From assembly GCA_002422605.1 (NCBI GenBank), contig DISW01000001.1, positions 377,114 to 441,113 on the forward strand: a stretch of DNA of 64,000 nucleotides, read 5' to 3'. This stretch comes from Bacteriovoracaceae bacterium UBA6200 (lineage in GTDB: Bacteria > Bdellovibrionota > Bacteriovoracia > Bacteriovoracales > Bacteriovoracaceae). Of this stretch, positions 34,894 to 44,094 are shown one piece after another. Made by a program: the position numbers and the translations under genes. The notes beneath the pieces are model-generated. The model was not told the DNA's origin and searched no databases. It worked only from the letters and a program-made list of their open reading frames with translations. Within the stretch, counting starts at the first letter, position 1, and each line of letters opens with the position of its first letter.

Positions 34894-35322
34894 CTACTGA
34901 GATTGAATTCGATTGCTGAGTTTTTTTCTGTTAAAAACGCTCACTTCACATTTAAGAGGCTGACCGGTGATGGCGAGGATATAAGCTTCATTACTTCTAC
35001 TCAAATGAACTTTTAAAAAACCTTTCTCAAGAAACTTCACCTTTTGTACTGGACAGGTTTCTCTTGGTTCAAAATTTAAAATCATTACTGCAGCTGCAGC
35101 TTTTTCAGTATAAGAGCTATTTGTAATAGGAAAATTACAAATCTTTGAATTATATTTGAAACTCAATTCCTTCATGAAGTCGTAGTTATTGATTGTGACT
35201 TCATAGGCCTGTCCATCACTTGTTTCCCCTGAACAAACAAAATCCGGCCCCAGGCCCTGGGACCACAAAGGTAGGGACAAAAGAAAGGTAGAACTTAGAA
35301 GTAATGCTTTGATTGTTTTCAT
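34894..35322 (-). CDS. Small secreted Cys-containing protein
   Basis: 142 residues with a signal peptide (MKTIKALLLSSTFLLSLPLWSQ). Four cysteines in the mature part (DFVCSG, KICNFP, ETCPVQ, LKCEVS) suggest two disulphides. ATG overlaps the stop of the deiminase-like gene upstream (ATGA), so the two are translationally coupled, and it may be a partner of that secreted enzyme. No family recognised. Confidence 0.75.
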   Translation of the reverse strand: MKTIKALLLSSTFLLSLPLWSQGLGPDFVCSGETSDGQAYEVTINNYDFMKELSFKYNSKICNFPITNSSYTEKAAAAVMILNFEPRETCPVQKVKFLEKGFLKVHLSRSNEAYILAITGQPLKCEVSVFNRKKLSNRIQSQ

Positions 35323-36944
35323 TTGCTGCCCTTCGCGGGAGAACAGAACGGAATACTATGAGTAGAACAATGAATATTTCCGTTTCCGATATGAGAGTAT
35401 TCCCAGGTATCAATGAAGGATGCTTTCATATTTTTACGTTTTAGCTCTTGAGTCAGATAATCTCTGAACAAAGGATTCTGTGGATCCGAAAAAATCACAC
35501 TCTTATGGGTAATGACTGAGTTTGTTGGATTGGGCAAGAAAGATCCTCCATCGCCTGGACGTGGAAGTTCATCTTCACCTTTATGATTTTTGGTCAGGGT
35601 CCCATAAAATAAATTAGGAACATCAATAATATTGATATGGTTTTTGCAATGGGGAAGCTTGTTAAGAACTTGTTGTTTAATTTTTACCTTTGATTCATCC
35701 AATGATTTCTGGACAAGCTCATTATAATTTCGGAATTCGGGATCCTTCATTGCTTCGAGAAATTCACCATTGGTGAGCTTCTCTACTTCACAAGGTTCCC
35801 CTGCTGCGGCCATGGCTTCACTGATTAGTTTTCGACTAATATAATTGAAAACTTGCTTGGCCCCATTGGAGTTTTTACTTTTTCCATCTTTGGACGGATT
35901 AGAAAATTTTTCAACGATACTGCAAAGTTTAGATCCAACGACCTGAAGACTTCGGCTACTTCTGAAACTTTCAAGTTCTTTGTTAGAAGAAGAGGATTTA
36001 AGGAATTCTCCAGAAAACATTGGATGATTTTTTGCACGAGACTCAGAAAGAAGGTCCATAGCTTTTTTAGGACTGGCAAACATTAGTGAAAAGTTACATT
36101 CCTTAGGAACACCGGGAACATTCGTCGGCATTACCTTGAACACTTCATCTACATGGCCGACCGTAAGCCAGCTCACATCCATTTGAAGGACGTTTTCCTT
36201 TTTGCCGCAGAATTCTTCCGCTATTGTAGAACTCAGGTTGTCACCAATTAAGCAGGAACCCCCTGGAAGACCTTCGATATTTCCGCCCATCTCTCCGTTA
36301 CCGAAAGATTTACCGCCATTCACGCGTTGTCTGTGATCGGTTTTTATCCCTTCACCTTCAGTAAAGTCGCAACCTTTTGTAAATGAAACAAGATTATTAA
36401 CTGAACTTTTATGAACTCTGTCGTAACTTTCAATCCTGCGAAGATTAGGTTTGCCAGTTTTGGTATCAACAAAAGATTCAAAATAATCCTGTTGCCAGGT
36501 ATAAGATTCGGCCGAAACAGGAACAATCTTTCTTAAGGCTTGGGAAGGAATTTTACCTTTTGAAGCAACTACTTTTTCTGAAAGAGTTCTGAGCATGAGT
36601 TTTAAATCATCTGGATGGGCCGGAACAATGATATTAGGAGCCGAATCAGAATATTCGTATCCTTCAAGAACTTTCAGGATGAAATCAGCAGGGATTTTTA
36701 TGGATTCTCCCGTACGGTAAGTAGGCGATACAGAAATAACAATCCCCGCAGAAGGATAAGTATCGTCCAGAAGCGTACTTCCTGAAGCCGGACAGGCCTT
36801 AGCATTAGAGGGATACTTGAAGTTACAAACCTGGGCCTTAAGGGAAGGCCCAAATGCAAGTAACGTGAACAATAGTGAGAGCTTTAAAATTTGCATCGAT
36901 TGATTATCGGACAAGTGACTGAAACACTTAAACAAAAGATTCAT
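35319..36944 (-). CDS. Secreted protein-arginine deiminase (PAD)-like enzyme
   Basis: 541 residues; ATG 36896 (codon 17) would give the neater signal peptide MQILKLSLLFTLLAFGPSLKA, but neither start has a strong ribosome site. Landmarks of the eukaryotic-type PAD catalytic domain: WQQD (Asp153), EMGGNIEGLP (218-227), WLTVGHVDEVFKVMP (His264, Asp266), FSLMFASP and the C-terminal YSHIGNGNIHC with Cys526. These align with the Asp, His, Asp and nucleophilic Cys of PAD enzymes, which convert protein arginine to citrulline. Activity is inference, but all four residues are present. It is exported and coupled to a small secreted protein, so targets are likely outside the cell. Confidence 0.8.
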   Translation of the reverse strand: MNLLFKCFSHLSDNQSMQILKLSLLFTLLAFGPSLKAQVCNFKYPSNAKACPASGSTLLDDTYPSAGIVISVSPTYRTGESIKIPADFILKVLEGYEYSDSAPNIIVPAHPDDLKLMLRTLSEKVVASKGKIPSQALRKIVPVSAESYTWQQDYFESFVDTKTGKPNLRRIESYDRVHKSSVNNLVSFTKGCDFTEGEGIKTDHRQRVNGGKSFGNGEMGGNIEGLPGGSCLIGDNLSSTIAEEFCGKKENVLQMDVSWLTVGHVDEVFKVMPTNVPGVPKECNFSLMFASPKKAMDLLSESRAKNHPMFSGEFLKSSSSNKELESFRSSRSLQVVGSKLCSIVEKFSNPSKDGKSKNSNGAKQVFNYISRKLISEAMAAAGEPCEVEKLTNGEFLEAMKDPEFRNYNELVQKSLDESKVKIKQQVLNKLPHCKNHINIIDVPNLFYGTLTKNHKGEDELPRPGDGGSFLPNPTNSVITHKSVIFSDPQNPLFRDYLTQELKRKNMKASFIDTWEYSHIGNGNIHCSTHSIPFCSPAKGSK

Positions 36945-36955
36945 TTAAAGATATC

Positions 36956-37753
36956 TCATTGAATTTTGATAAGCTTGCTTAAAAGGTTCTGCCCAGAAAT
37001 CTTCTCAATCTGTTCAAATCCCGGAACAGTATTAAGTTCAAGAATAATTAAGCGATCATTTTGAATAAAAAGATCAATCGCCCCATAACTGGCCTCAGAA
37101 ATTTCTATCAGCCGATCCATCTCGGCCTGAAATTTTTCCGGGAAAGTCGTCAATTCTGCCACTCCTTGACGTTGAAAATTTGCGGCAATCCCAGAGAGAG
37201 CTTTCCTTTTAAAAACGATGGGCTCCTCCCCTGACATAAAAAAATATCTATATTCCTCAGCATCCTTAACTAATGGTTGAACAAGATAATCAAGATCTCC
37301 GGCCTTTTTCTTTTTTTTAATCCAGGCCTCAATGTTCCCTTCATTCAACCCTTCGACGCCCCACCCTCCCTGTCCGACATTAGGCTTAACAACGACTTCC
37401 GGATAAAGGCGGGTAAATTTCAAGACGGTGATGAGCTCTTCACTCTTGAGTGATAACCATGGAAGGCAAGGCAAATTATTCTCTTCAAACCAAAGCCACT
37501 GAGAAACTTTTGATCGAAAGCGTTTCAAAACCTGAACTGGATTGATCACTTTTTTCGGAGGAAGAGATTCTAGAATTAAAAGATCCAAATCACTGTGATA
37601 TATACCGGTTGTCCGACAAATATAAGTTTCGGCTACTGGTAATTCCAGATCCGACCAAGGGTCAAAAATGGCCACATCTCCTTGGAGTTCTTCTCTAATA
37701 CGATTAATAAAGTAAGTATTTTTATTTTTAGCAATGACACATATTTTATTCAT
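36956..37753 (-). CDS. RimK-like ATP-grasp ligase
   Basis: 265 residues. ATP-grasp features are VVVKPNVGQGGWGVEGL (about 120-136, the phosphate loop), YLVQPLVKDAEEYRYFF and FIQNDRLIILELNTVPGFE, which holds the Mg ligands. It resembles RimK/glutathione-synthase-like enzymes that join a carboxylate to an amine with ATP, often adding Glu to a protein or peptide. The substrate is unknown. Cytoplasmic. Divergent from the M14 peptidase gene, 36 nt apart. Confidence 0.85.
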   Translation of the reverse strand: MNKICVIAKNKNTYFINRIREELQGDVAIFDPWSDLELPVAETYICRTTGIYHSDLDLLILESLPPKKVINPVQVLKRFRSKVSQWLWFEENNLPCLPWLSLKSEELITVLKFTRLYPEVVVKPNVGQGGWGVEGLNEGNIEAWIKKKKKAGDLDYLVQPLVKDAEEYRYFFMSGEEPIVFKRKALSGIAANFQRQGVAELTTFPEKFQAEMDRLIEISEASYGAIDLFIQNDRLIILELNTVPGFEQIEKISGQNLLSKLIKIQ

Positions 37754-37789
37754 AAGACAGTTCCACTTTTTTTATCTAAAATAGACCCT

Positions 37790-38743
37790 ATGTTATTTAA
37801 ACTTTTTCTTATTATGCTTTTAGTGTCGACCTTTGCCTATGGCCAAGAAGACACTTCTCCCGCTACTACGACAGAAACTGAATCTGAACCCGTTGCCAGA
37901 CCTACATTATATCCTCTACATGAGAATGTGAAAAAGATCTGTGATAAGCTCAAAGAAAAATTCAAGGTTTATAAATGGGGCGAACCCCACTGCGAATACT
38001 TTGACTGGATCAACGTGAGGAGAACCAATGTTGGTACTCCCTTGATTTGGACGGCCTTTGGCGAAGAAAAATCCCCCGCAGCGGCCAACACAACTCTTAT
38101 CCTCTGTGGAGTTCATGGGGATGAGATCACACCTATCAAGTTTTGCTGGGATCTTATGCGAGAACTTAAGTCTAATCATACTTTTGAAAACAAAATGGTC
38201 GTTGTGGCCCCTTTGGTCAGTCCGGATTCTTTTTTCAAGGCGCGCCCTACCCGTACCAATGCGGCAGGTGTAGATGTGAATAGAAACTTTCCTACTAAAG
38301 ACTGGAAGGCCAATGCCCATAAAAAGTGGACCCATAATTATCGTAAAGACAAAAGAAAGTATCCAGGACCTCATGCGGCTTCAGAACAAGAAACTATTTT
38401 TCAAATGAATCTCATCCATCGCTATAAGCCGAATAAAGTGATTAGCGTGCATTCACCGTTAACTATTCTTGATTATGATGGACCCTCTCTTCGTGCAGAA
38501 TCTGGCAAATCTGCAAAAGATGTTTTGGAGGAGATGTCTAAGCGATCAAATGGATACAAGGTTTCAAACTATCCTGTTTTTCCAGGAAGCCTGGGAAATT
38601 GGTCGGGGAAAGAAAAACATATTCCTACATATACTTTAGAACTTCCAAATTCTAATCCAATGGAAACAGATAAGTTCTGGGTGCTCTTTAAAGATGCAGT
38701 TCTTTATGCAATCGAGCACCCGATGAAGCCTACGGTTGATTAA
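37790..38743 (+). CDS. Secreted M14-family zinc carboxypeptidase
   Basis: 317 residues from ATG 37790 with a signal peptide (cleaved near AYG). Zinc site: H109-G-D-E112 and H221; catalytic Glu284 in TLELP; NRNFP at 164-168 is the substrate-carboxylate loop. The fold is M14, nearest in style to MpaA-like amidases that cut gamma-D-Glu-diaminopimelate bonds in muropeptides, but a general carboxypeptidase is possible. Its N-terminus is exported. Paired divergently with the ATP-grasp gene. A longer upstream frame from 37682 is overlap with that gene. Confidence 0.88.
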   Translation: MLFKLFLIMLLVSTFAYGQEDTSPATTTETESEPVARPTLYPLHENVKKICDKLKEKFKVYKWGEPHCEYFDWINVRRTNVGTPLIWTAFGEEKSPAAANTTLILCGVHGDEITPIKFCWDLMRELKSNHTFENKMVVVAPLVSPDSFFKARPTRTNAAGVDVNRNFPTKDWKANAHKKWTHNYRKDKRKYPGPHAASEQETIFQMNLIHRYKPNKVISVHSPLTILDYDGPSLRAESGKSAKDVLEEMSKRSNGYKVSNYPVFPGSLGNWSGKEKHIPTYTLELPNSNPMETDKFWVLFKDAVLYAIEHPMKPTVD

Positions 38744-38754
38744 TCAATGTCTTT

Positions 38755-41154
38755 TTAAACTTCTTCTACCACTTCCGGCGGCGCCGGCAAGCGCTTCACA
38801 AGAATCGCCGGCAAGATTATTAAACCTGCTCCAATCAAGTAGGCGCTAAATGAACCGAACTTCCAATAAACTAAAGCAGCATAAATCGGCCCAATGACTC
38901 GTCCAAGGGCACCAAGAGAACGGAATGTCCCTAAGCTCTGCCCCTTCATGTCTTTCGGTGAATAGAATGAAACCAGTGACGTTAGACATGGGATAATCAT
39001 CGAAGACCCAACTGACAGGAAGAAGAGACCTAAGTACAGCATCCAATTACTTTGGGCGTAGGCCAGAATGATAAGTCCTGGAATGATAGCGATGAGCCCC
39101 TGAAAACTCATTTTAATTTCACCTATCTTATGGGCCGAGCGGCGTACATGGCCACCTTGAACCATTCCCATGACAAAACCAATAAAGATAAACATGTAAG
39201 CGTTATCCATAGAGGTGTAACCAAGGCGTTCCACGGCCAGGAAGGTCAAGGTGAACTCCATCCCTGAGAAGGCGGTAATAAAGAGAAAGTAGGCAATATT
39301 CGTCTTATTAATGCCCGGAACCGGAAGTGGTTTTAAAAGCTTAATAGGATTAATACTTCTTTGAATATGAGACTTAGATCCTGGCTTAAGTGTTTCAGGA
39401 AAAGATCTCCAGATGGTAACAAAGTTAAATAAGCTTAGTCCCGCGGCTAAAGTTGCTGCGGCCGAAAATGGATTAACCCCATAATTTGCGAGTTCCGGAA
39501 AACTTGTAATCGGATTATAAAGCGAAAGGATTCCTCCCAGGGCAGGACCAAAAACAAAGCCCAGAGCGAAGGCAATACCAATGACGGCCATACCTTTTGA
39601 ACGGTTTTTCTCATCGGTTACATCACTGGCCACGGCCGAAGCAATGGACATATTTCCAGACATTAGTCCTCCCACAATTCTCGCCAGAATCAGAGTGGTA
39701 AATGAACCAGAGAAAATCCACATGACATAACTCACAAACAGTCCAAAGACTGAAATAAGAAGCATGGGTCTTCGTCCTACTCTATCCGAGAGCGCCCCCC
39801 AAACCGGAGCGGCAACAAACTGGATAAGTGAATAAAGCGCTCCAAGAAGACCACCAAAGAGTACAATGGTGCTCATCTGGGGAGTGCCGTCAGCTGTCAG
39901 AGAGATGGTCTGAATACTTGAGATCAGATTCATCATCCCGCTTAAAAAGAAATTGTTCTGATCAACTTCCAGATAATACTTGGCCATAGCGGGAAACATT
40001 GGAAAAATAATAGAGAAGCCAATCAAATCCAGAAACATCGTCGTGAACATGAGCTTTAATATTTTCTTAGATCTATCCGGTAGTTTTGAAGGAGCTAATT
40101 TTTCCTGATCTTTAATCACTTGCTGGTACCTTTCTTTAACATCAATTTTATAAAAAAGTTCATGCCTGTCAGTTTCATCACCATTGGCATAGACATTTAT
40201 GAAATTCGCGTAGTCTGAGATCCATTCTGTATCCGCATTTAAACAAGGGATGTGAACAAGTTTTCCCCCGACCTGCTCAACCTCATGTCCTAACTCTGTT
40301 CCAATCTCATCTGTTGTCTCAAGACAGTCCACTACAAAACTTGGACAATAAACACCGATCTTGTGACTTCCCTTTTTGACTTTTTCTATGACAACACCAT
40401 CAGTGTAAGGACCTAGCCATACCTCGCTCCCAAATCGAGACTGAAAGGTCATGCTAATAGGGATATTGATATGAAGTCTTTCTTTTAAGAGTTCAAAAGT
40501 CTCAAGGCAATGTTGAAGATAAATATCTTTTTTCTCTATGACTCTTCTAAGAGGAATACCATGAAAGGAAATCACCAACTCATTCATGTCAGGATTTTCA
40601 TTCATGGCCTCATGAATTTTTCTGACAGAGTTATCTATAAAGGCGCGTGAGCGATGATAAGAATTAACGATGGTAAAACTTGGGATGTTCACCCGTTTTT
40701 TAAATTCTCCTCCAATCGTATCCATCACCGAAGCCACAGTGCTTTCTGAGTACTGAGGGAATTGAGGAAGGAATAAAACTTTCTGAGCGCGGGTAAAGAA
40801 ATCTTCTTTTTCCCATTCATCCAAAATATCCCGAGTCCTCGGTGTGCTCAGGATGAAGGCATGGTTAAGTTCTAAGTTAGGATCTAATTTAGGACGTAAA
40901 GCTTCAGCTACCTTCTCAGTATTGGTGATAAGAGGGAAACCACCTTCTTCATAAATACGAGAGTAGAGCATGGCCGAGCGCTTTGGTCTGAACGGCAAAA
41001 TAAAGAGATTTAAGATTATCTTCCAGTACAAGGGATGGGCGTCCACCACCCGAGGATCCCCCAGGAATTCTTTTAAATATTCACGTACATCCGAGGTCTT
41101 AGTGCTCTTAGGAGAGCCCAGCTGCCCAATAACGACTTTGATTTTTTCTGCCAT
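38755..41154 (-). CDS. hemH: Ferrochelatase fused to an MFS transporter
   Basis: 799 residues from ATG 41154. Residues 1-335 are a full-length ferrochelatase, with GSPKST, ISFHGIPLRRV (His198, proton acceptor), MTFQSRFGSEVWLGPYTD and CPSFVVDCLETTDE (Glu279). Residues 362-790 are a 12-helix MFS transporter with GALSDRVGRRP between helices 2 and 3 and a TetA-like N-terminal half (MFLDLIGFSIIFPMFP). The ferrochelatase inserts Fe2+ into protoporphyrin IX. The transporter could export haem or porphyrin, or deliver substrate; this is inference. The frame has no interruption. Convergent with the M14 gene; 86 nt from queF. Confidence 0.9.
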   Translation of the reverse strand: MAEKIKVVIGQLGSPKSTKTSDVREYLKEFLGDPRVVDAHPLYWKIILNLFILPFRPKRSAMLYSRIYEEGGFPLITNTEKVAEALRPKLDPNLELNHAFILSTPRTRDILDEWEKEDFFTRAQKVLFLPQFPQYSESTVASVMDTIGGEFKKRVNIPSFTIVNSYHRSRAFIDNSVRKIHEAMNENPDMNELVISFHGIPLRRVIEKKDIYLQHCLETFELLKERLHINIPISMTFQSRFGSEVWLGPYTDGVVIEKVKKGSHKIGVYCPSFVVDCLETTDEIGTELGHEVEQVGGKLVHIPCLNADTEWISDYANFINVYANGDETDRHELFYKIDVKERYQQVIKDQEKLAPSKLPDRSKKILKLMFTTMFLDLIGFSIIFPMFPAMAKYYLEVDQNNFFLSGMMNLISSIQTISLTADGTPQMSTIVLFGGLLGALYSLIQFVAAPVWGALSDRVGRRPMLLISVFGLFVSYVMWIFSGSFTTLILARIVGGLMSGNMSIASAVASDVTDEKNRSKGMAVIGIAFALGFVFGPALGGILSLYNPITSFPELANYGVNPFSAAATLAAGLSLFNFVTIWRSFPETLKPGSKSHIQRSINPIKLLKPLPVPGINKTNIAYFLFITAFSGMEFTLTFLAVERLGYTSMDNAYMFIFIGFVMGMVQGGHVRRSAHKIGEIKMSFQGLIAIIPGLIILAYAQSNWMLYLGLFFLSVGSSMIIPCLTSLVSFYSPKDMKGQSLGTFRSLGALGRVIGPIYAALVYWKFGSFSAYLIGAGLIILPAILVKRLPAPPEVVEEV

Positions 41155-41240
41155 ATGCTTCTTTGTGTTGTAAGAATCATCTCTTTTTGTCATAAATGAA
41201 GCTAAATGACTAGAATCAAAAGTTTTAAGAGGGGTACTTC

Positions 41241-41765
41241 GTGGCCAAAAGTAAGAAATCAGAAGGTCGTAAAGATAAGGACTTAGGCACTGTAAGCCTT
41301 CTAGGGAATACCAAGACCAATTACCCGGAAACATATGCTCCAGAAGTACTGGAAAAATTCCCTAACAAGCATCCAGATAATGATGCCTGGACCACCTTTA
41401 TCTGCACAGAGTTCACTTCCTTGTGCCCAAAAACTGGTCAGCCGGATTTTGCCAAGATTTTTATTAACTACATTGCCGATAAAGAGATGGTGGAGTCCAA
41501 GAGCTTAAAGATATATCTATTTAGCTTTAGGAACCATGGTGATTTTCATGAGGACTGTGTGCAAAAGATTTGTAAAGATCTTTATAAGCTTATGAAACCG
41601 AAGTATATCGAGGTTCAGGGAGATTTCACTCCTCGTGGCGGTATCGCTATTTTCCCTTATGCTTCTATGAGCAATGGGACTAAAGAGTTTAATGAGCTTA
41701 AGAAAAGTCGAATGGCCAACTACACTCCTGGAAAATACGGAATGGACTTGGCGCGGCTTTATTAA
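41241..41765 (+). CDS. queF: 7-cyano-7-deazaguanine reductase QueF
   Basis: 174 residues from GTG 41241 with an AAGAGGGG site. Short (type I) QueF: catalytic Cys62 in FTSLCPKTGQPDF with Asp69, and the NADPH motif ESKSLKIYLFSFRNHGDFHEDC. It reduces preQ0 to preQ1 in queuosine biosynthesis. Cytoplasmic. tatA follows 17 nt downstream. Other que genes are not in the window. Confidence 0.96.
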   Translation: MAKSKKSEGRKDKDLGTVSLLGNTKTNYPETYAPEVLEKFPNKHPDNDAWTTFICTEFTSLCPKTGQPDFAKIFINYIADKEMVESKSLKIYLFSFRNHGDFHEDCVQKICKDLYKLMKPKYIEVQGDFTPRGGIAIFPYASMSNGTKEFNELKKSRMANYTPGKYGMDLARLY

Positions 41766-41782
41766 AACGAGAAGGATTTTAT

Positions 41783-41944
41783 ATGTTTGGTATTGGAATG
41801 AGTGAATTATTAGTTGTCCTGGTTATCGTTGTACTCTTCTTTGGAGGAAAAAAGCTGCCTCAGCTTGGAGCTTCCCTTGGTCAATCCATCAAGAACTTCA
41901 AAAAAGGCATGGACGAAGAAGACGACAACAACAAAAAGTCCTAA
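41783..41944 (+). CDS. tatA: Twin-arginine translocase subunit TatA
   Basis: 53 residues, short enough to be missed by ORF callers. MFGIGMSELLVVLVIVVLFFGGKKL is the TatA pattern: a Glu near the start, one membrane helix, then the FGGKKLPQLG hinge, an amphipathic helix (SLGQSIKNFKKG) and an acidic tail (DEEDDNN). AGAAGGA ribosome site at 41769-41775. TatA forms the membrane-weakening oligomer of the folded-protein export machine with TatC. The stop overlaps the end of the convergent 41941-42375 gene by 4 nt. No tatB or tatC is adjacent. Confidence 0.92.
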   Translation: MFGIGMSELLVVLVIVVLFFGGKKLPQLGASLGQSIKNFKKGMDEEDDNNKKS

Positions 41945-42375
41945 TCAAACTTACAATCAATAAGTTCCTCCATCTTATAGTGAGTTCCTATCCAAGTTGT
42001 CTCGCCTAGTAAGAATGAACGCTTCTTAGAGATGCGGCCTTCCTGTAAGTAAGCATCAATAACCTGAGTTCTATAAAGTGTTACCTCTTTAGATAATTCA
42101 GCGTACATAGTGCTCGACGGAAGGATAAAACGCTGTTTTAACTCTATCGCCTCATACTGTCTGTCACCAACGGTTAAAACAAGAGTCATGTGAATTTTCT
42201 TATTCACTATTTCTTTATCCATTATTTCCACTGAGCAATTTTTTTGTGAGACGACATCAATCCCTGTAAGTACATCCCCCACTTCTAACCGGAAAATACC
42301 TGAAGATGGCCCACTTGAGGCAATAGCACTAAATGAAAAGGCTAAAGCTGCGACTGCCAAGGATTTTGTCCACAT
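41941..42375 (-). CDS. Small secreted protein, paralogue of 34461-34892
   Basis: 144 residues with a signal peptide (MWTKSLAVAALAFSFSAIAS) and a strong AAGGAG site. The mature part contains RLEVGDVLTGIDVVSQKNCSVEIM, cut here to 20 for a match to the sibling at 34461: VGDRLEGVNKLTKREC. Both have one Cys early, one at the very end (IDCKF), equal length and a similar charge pattern. Distant secreted paralogues; function unknown. Confidence 0.72.
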   Translation of the reverse strand: MWTKSLAVAALAFSFSAIASSGPSSGIFRLEVGDVLTGIDVVSQKNCSVEIMDKEIVNKKIHMTLVLTVGDRQYEAIELKQRFILPSSTMYAELSKEVTLYRTQVIDAYLQEGRISKKRSFLLGETTWIGTHYKMEELIDCKFD

Positions 42376-42454
42376 AAGATGTCTCCTTAAATTAAATAAG
42401 GAAAGGATAAGGGAGAATCCGGCGATATTTTTTAGAAATGTAAAAATGACATCC

Positions 42455-43966
42455 CTATGCCTTAAAACTGGTCACGACCTTCATGACGATGGGGCCGTTG
42501 TCATCTAGCTCTTCCATCTCTTCAAAGATCCTTCGTACCACATCTTCATAAGTAACCGAAATATTTGCCTGGCTCAACAATTGCAGAATATAACGGGCAG
42601 AACGATCAATGAGTTTATTATTACTTGGTCTCACCCAAGTCATCACATTCCCCTCATAGCGCCCAAGTAGGCCCATAATGAGAGTTGAGTGGGAATTCAA
42701 AAGCATTTTAACCATTAAATGATTAAAAAGCTGGTCTTCTCCCCAATAAAAATGAGCTTCTTCATTCCCGCATTTGAAATGTACCCCACCCTCTTTATAC
42801 ATAATACTAAAGGCTTCTGCAGGAATTGCTTGTGAACGATTTTTTAAACCTAAGTTTGAAATATCAAAACCAAAAAGTCTTTCACGGTTAATCCTGCCAT
42901 CTAACTCAGGCCATTCAACTGGTCGGGGTGATCTCCAAAGGAGCTCGCTCCAGGCATGTCCCGAATTTTCAGCTTCAGGGATAAATAAATAACAAAGTCC
43001 GTGAGGAGCTTCTGGCTCAAGGCGATTTTCAAAAGGCCGTAAGGAAAAAGTAGGAGACCGCTCGGTCGTATCAGTTAAAATACTGATTGCAAGAAAAGGA
43101 TCCGTTACGTAATTGAGATATGTTTTATTCTCATAAAGCTCAGCTTCTAACGTGGTTAAAGGGGCGAGTGTTTCGTACTTAGTTTGGGTAAGACGATAAA
43201 GAAAATCCCGGTAAAAATCATTGAAAGATTCTTCATTTTGATGAGAGTAAAGAAGTCCCGCACCAATCCCCAGCATTAATACTGTTGAGGCCTGCATTCG
43301 TGTGGAACCTGAAATGGCCATCGGCCCTACAGTTAAATTTATTTTTTTAATATTCTGATTTTCAATTACTTCTTGGGAACGATGAATTGATTTTAAAACC
43401 TCATCAGGATTGCAGTAGAGGAAATAAGGCTTCCTACGAGAAACTTGAGAGGCTTTTTGACAGGCACCGATAACAAAAGCTGTCTCCCCCCCTTCAGTTG
43501 AAGCAAGGAGAAGATCCTCCGGTCCAAATCCTAGTTCCATTAATTGTCGTTCGCCGTATTCAGTCTTATCTTCAAAACTTTCAACCGATTTGATTAAAGC
43601 GTAATCTCCACCGGCCATGAAAGAGACGACTTGATTCGTCTGACCGAATTTTTGCCGATACAAAGTTTCGAGTACTAATGAAAGTCTTCCTGTGGCCCCA
43701 CAGCCGCACATGAAAATCTTATTTCCATTGGTCAAAGTCTCTTTGATTTGCTCTGCCAGCTCCCAAAGCTCTTTCTTTTTTGTCTTCATCACTTCCAGCG
43801 CATCATGATCAACTTCCTGAAGAAGCCGATGGGCACTGGCGACATCCTTCTTAACTATTGATGAGAGATGTTTTGTCTTTGGATGAAAAGATTCAGTAAT
43901 GAGATGACCTAACTTAAATTGTTCGCTGATTTTTATGAATGCTTGCGTCTTCTCGTGGGGAGACAT
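42455..43966 (-). CDS. Double-SIS-domain protein, MurQ/GCKR-like
   Basis: 503 residues. The first SIS domain (about 80-265) has FMCGCGATGRLSLVLETLY, FMAGGDYALIKSVESFEDK and STEGGETAFVIGA, then TVGPMAISGSTRMQASTVLML, close to MurNAc-6-phosphate etherase and glucokinase regulatory protein. The catalytic Glu of MurQ in DASEC is not kept (this segment reads LVLETLYRQ). The second SIS half (about 320-480) is diverged, as in GCKR. It could bind a phosphosugar and regulate a kinase, or be an altered etherase. Cytoplasmic; divergent from the antiporter gene. Confidence 0.75.
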   Translation of the reverse strand: MSPHEKTQAFIKISEQFKLGHLITESFHPKTKHLSSIVKKDVASAHRLLQEVDHDALEVMKTKKKELWELAEQIKETLTNGNKIFMCGCGATGRLSLVLETLYRQKFGQTNQVVSFMAGGDYALIKSVESFEDKTEYGERQLMELGFGPEDLLLASTEGGETAFVIGACQKASQVSRRKPYFLYCNPDEVLKSIHRSQEVIENQNIKKINLTVGPMAISGSTRMQASTVLMLGIGAGLLYSHQNEESFNDFYRDFLYRLTQTKYETLAPLTTLEAELYENKTYLNYVTDPFLAISILTDTTERSPTFSLRPFENRLEPEAPHGLCYLFIPEAENSGHAWSELLWRSPRPVEWPELDGRINRERLFGFDISNLGLKNRSQAIPAEAFSIMYKEGGVHFKCGNEEAHFYWGEDQLFNHLMVKMLLNSHSTLIMGLLGRYEGNVMTWVRPSNNKLIDRSARYILQLLSQANISVTYEDVVRRIFEEMEELDDNGPIVMKVVTSFKA

Positions 43967-44094
43967 GGTTTTGCCTTGAGTGAGAAATATTAGCTAGATT
44001 CTAAGGACAATTTCTTAAGTTTAAAAGGGCCATTTACTTTAAACGCAGAGCAGGATGATTGCCTTAGAACTGTAACTCCTCTACTCTCTTATCC

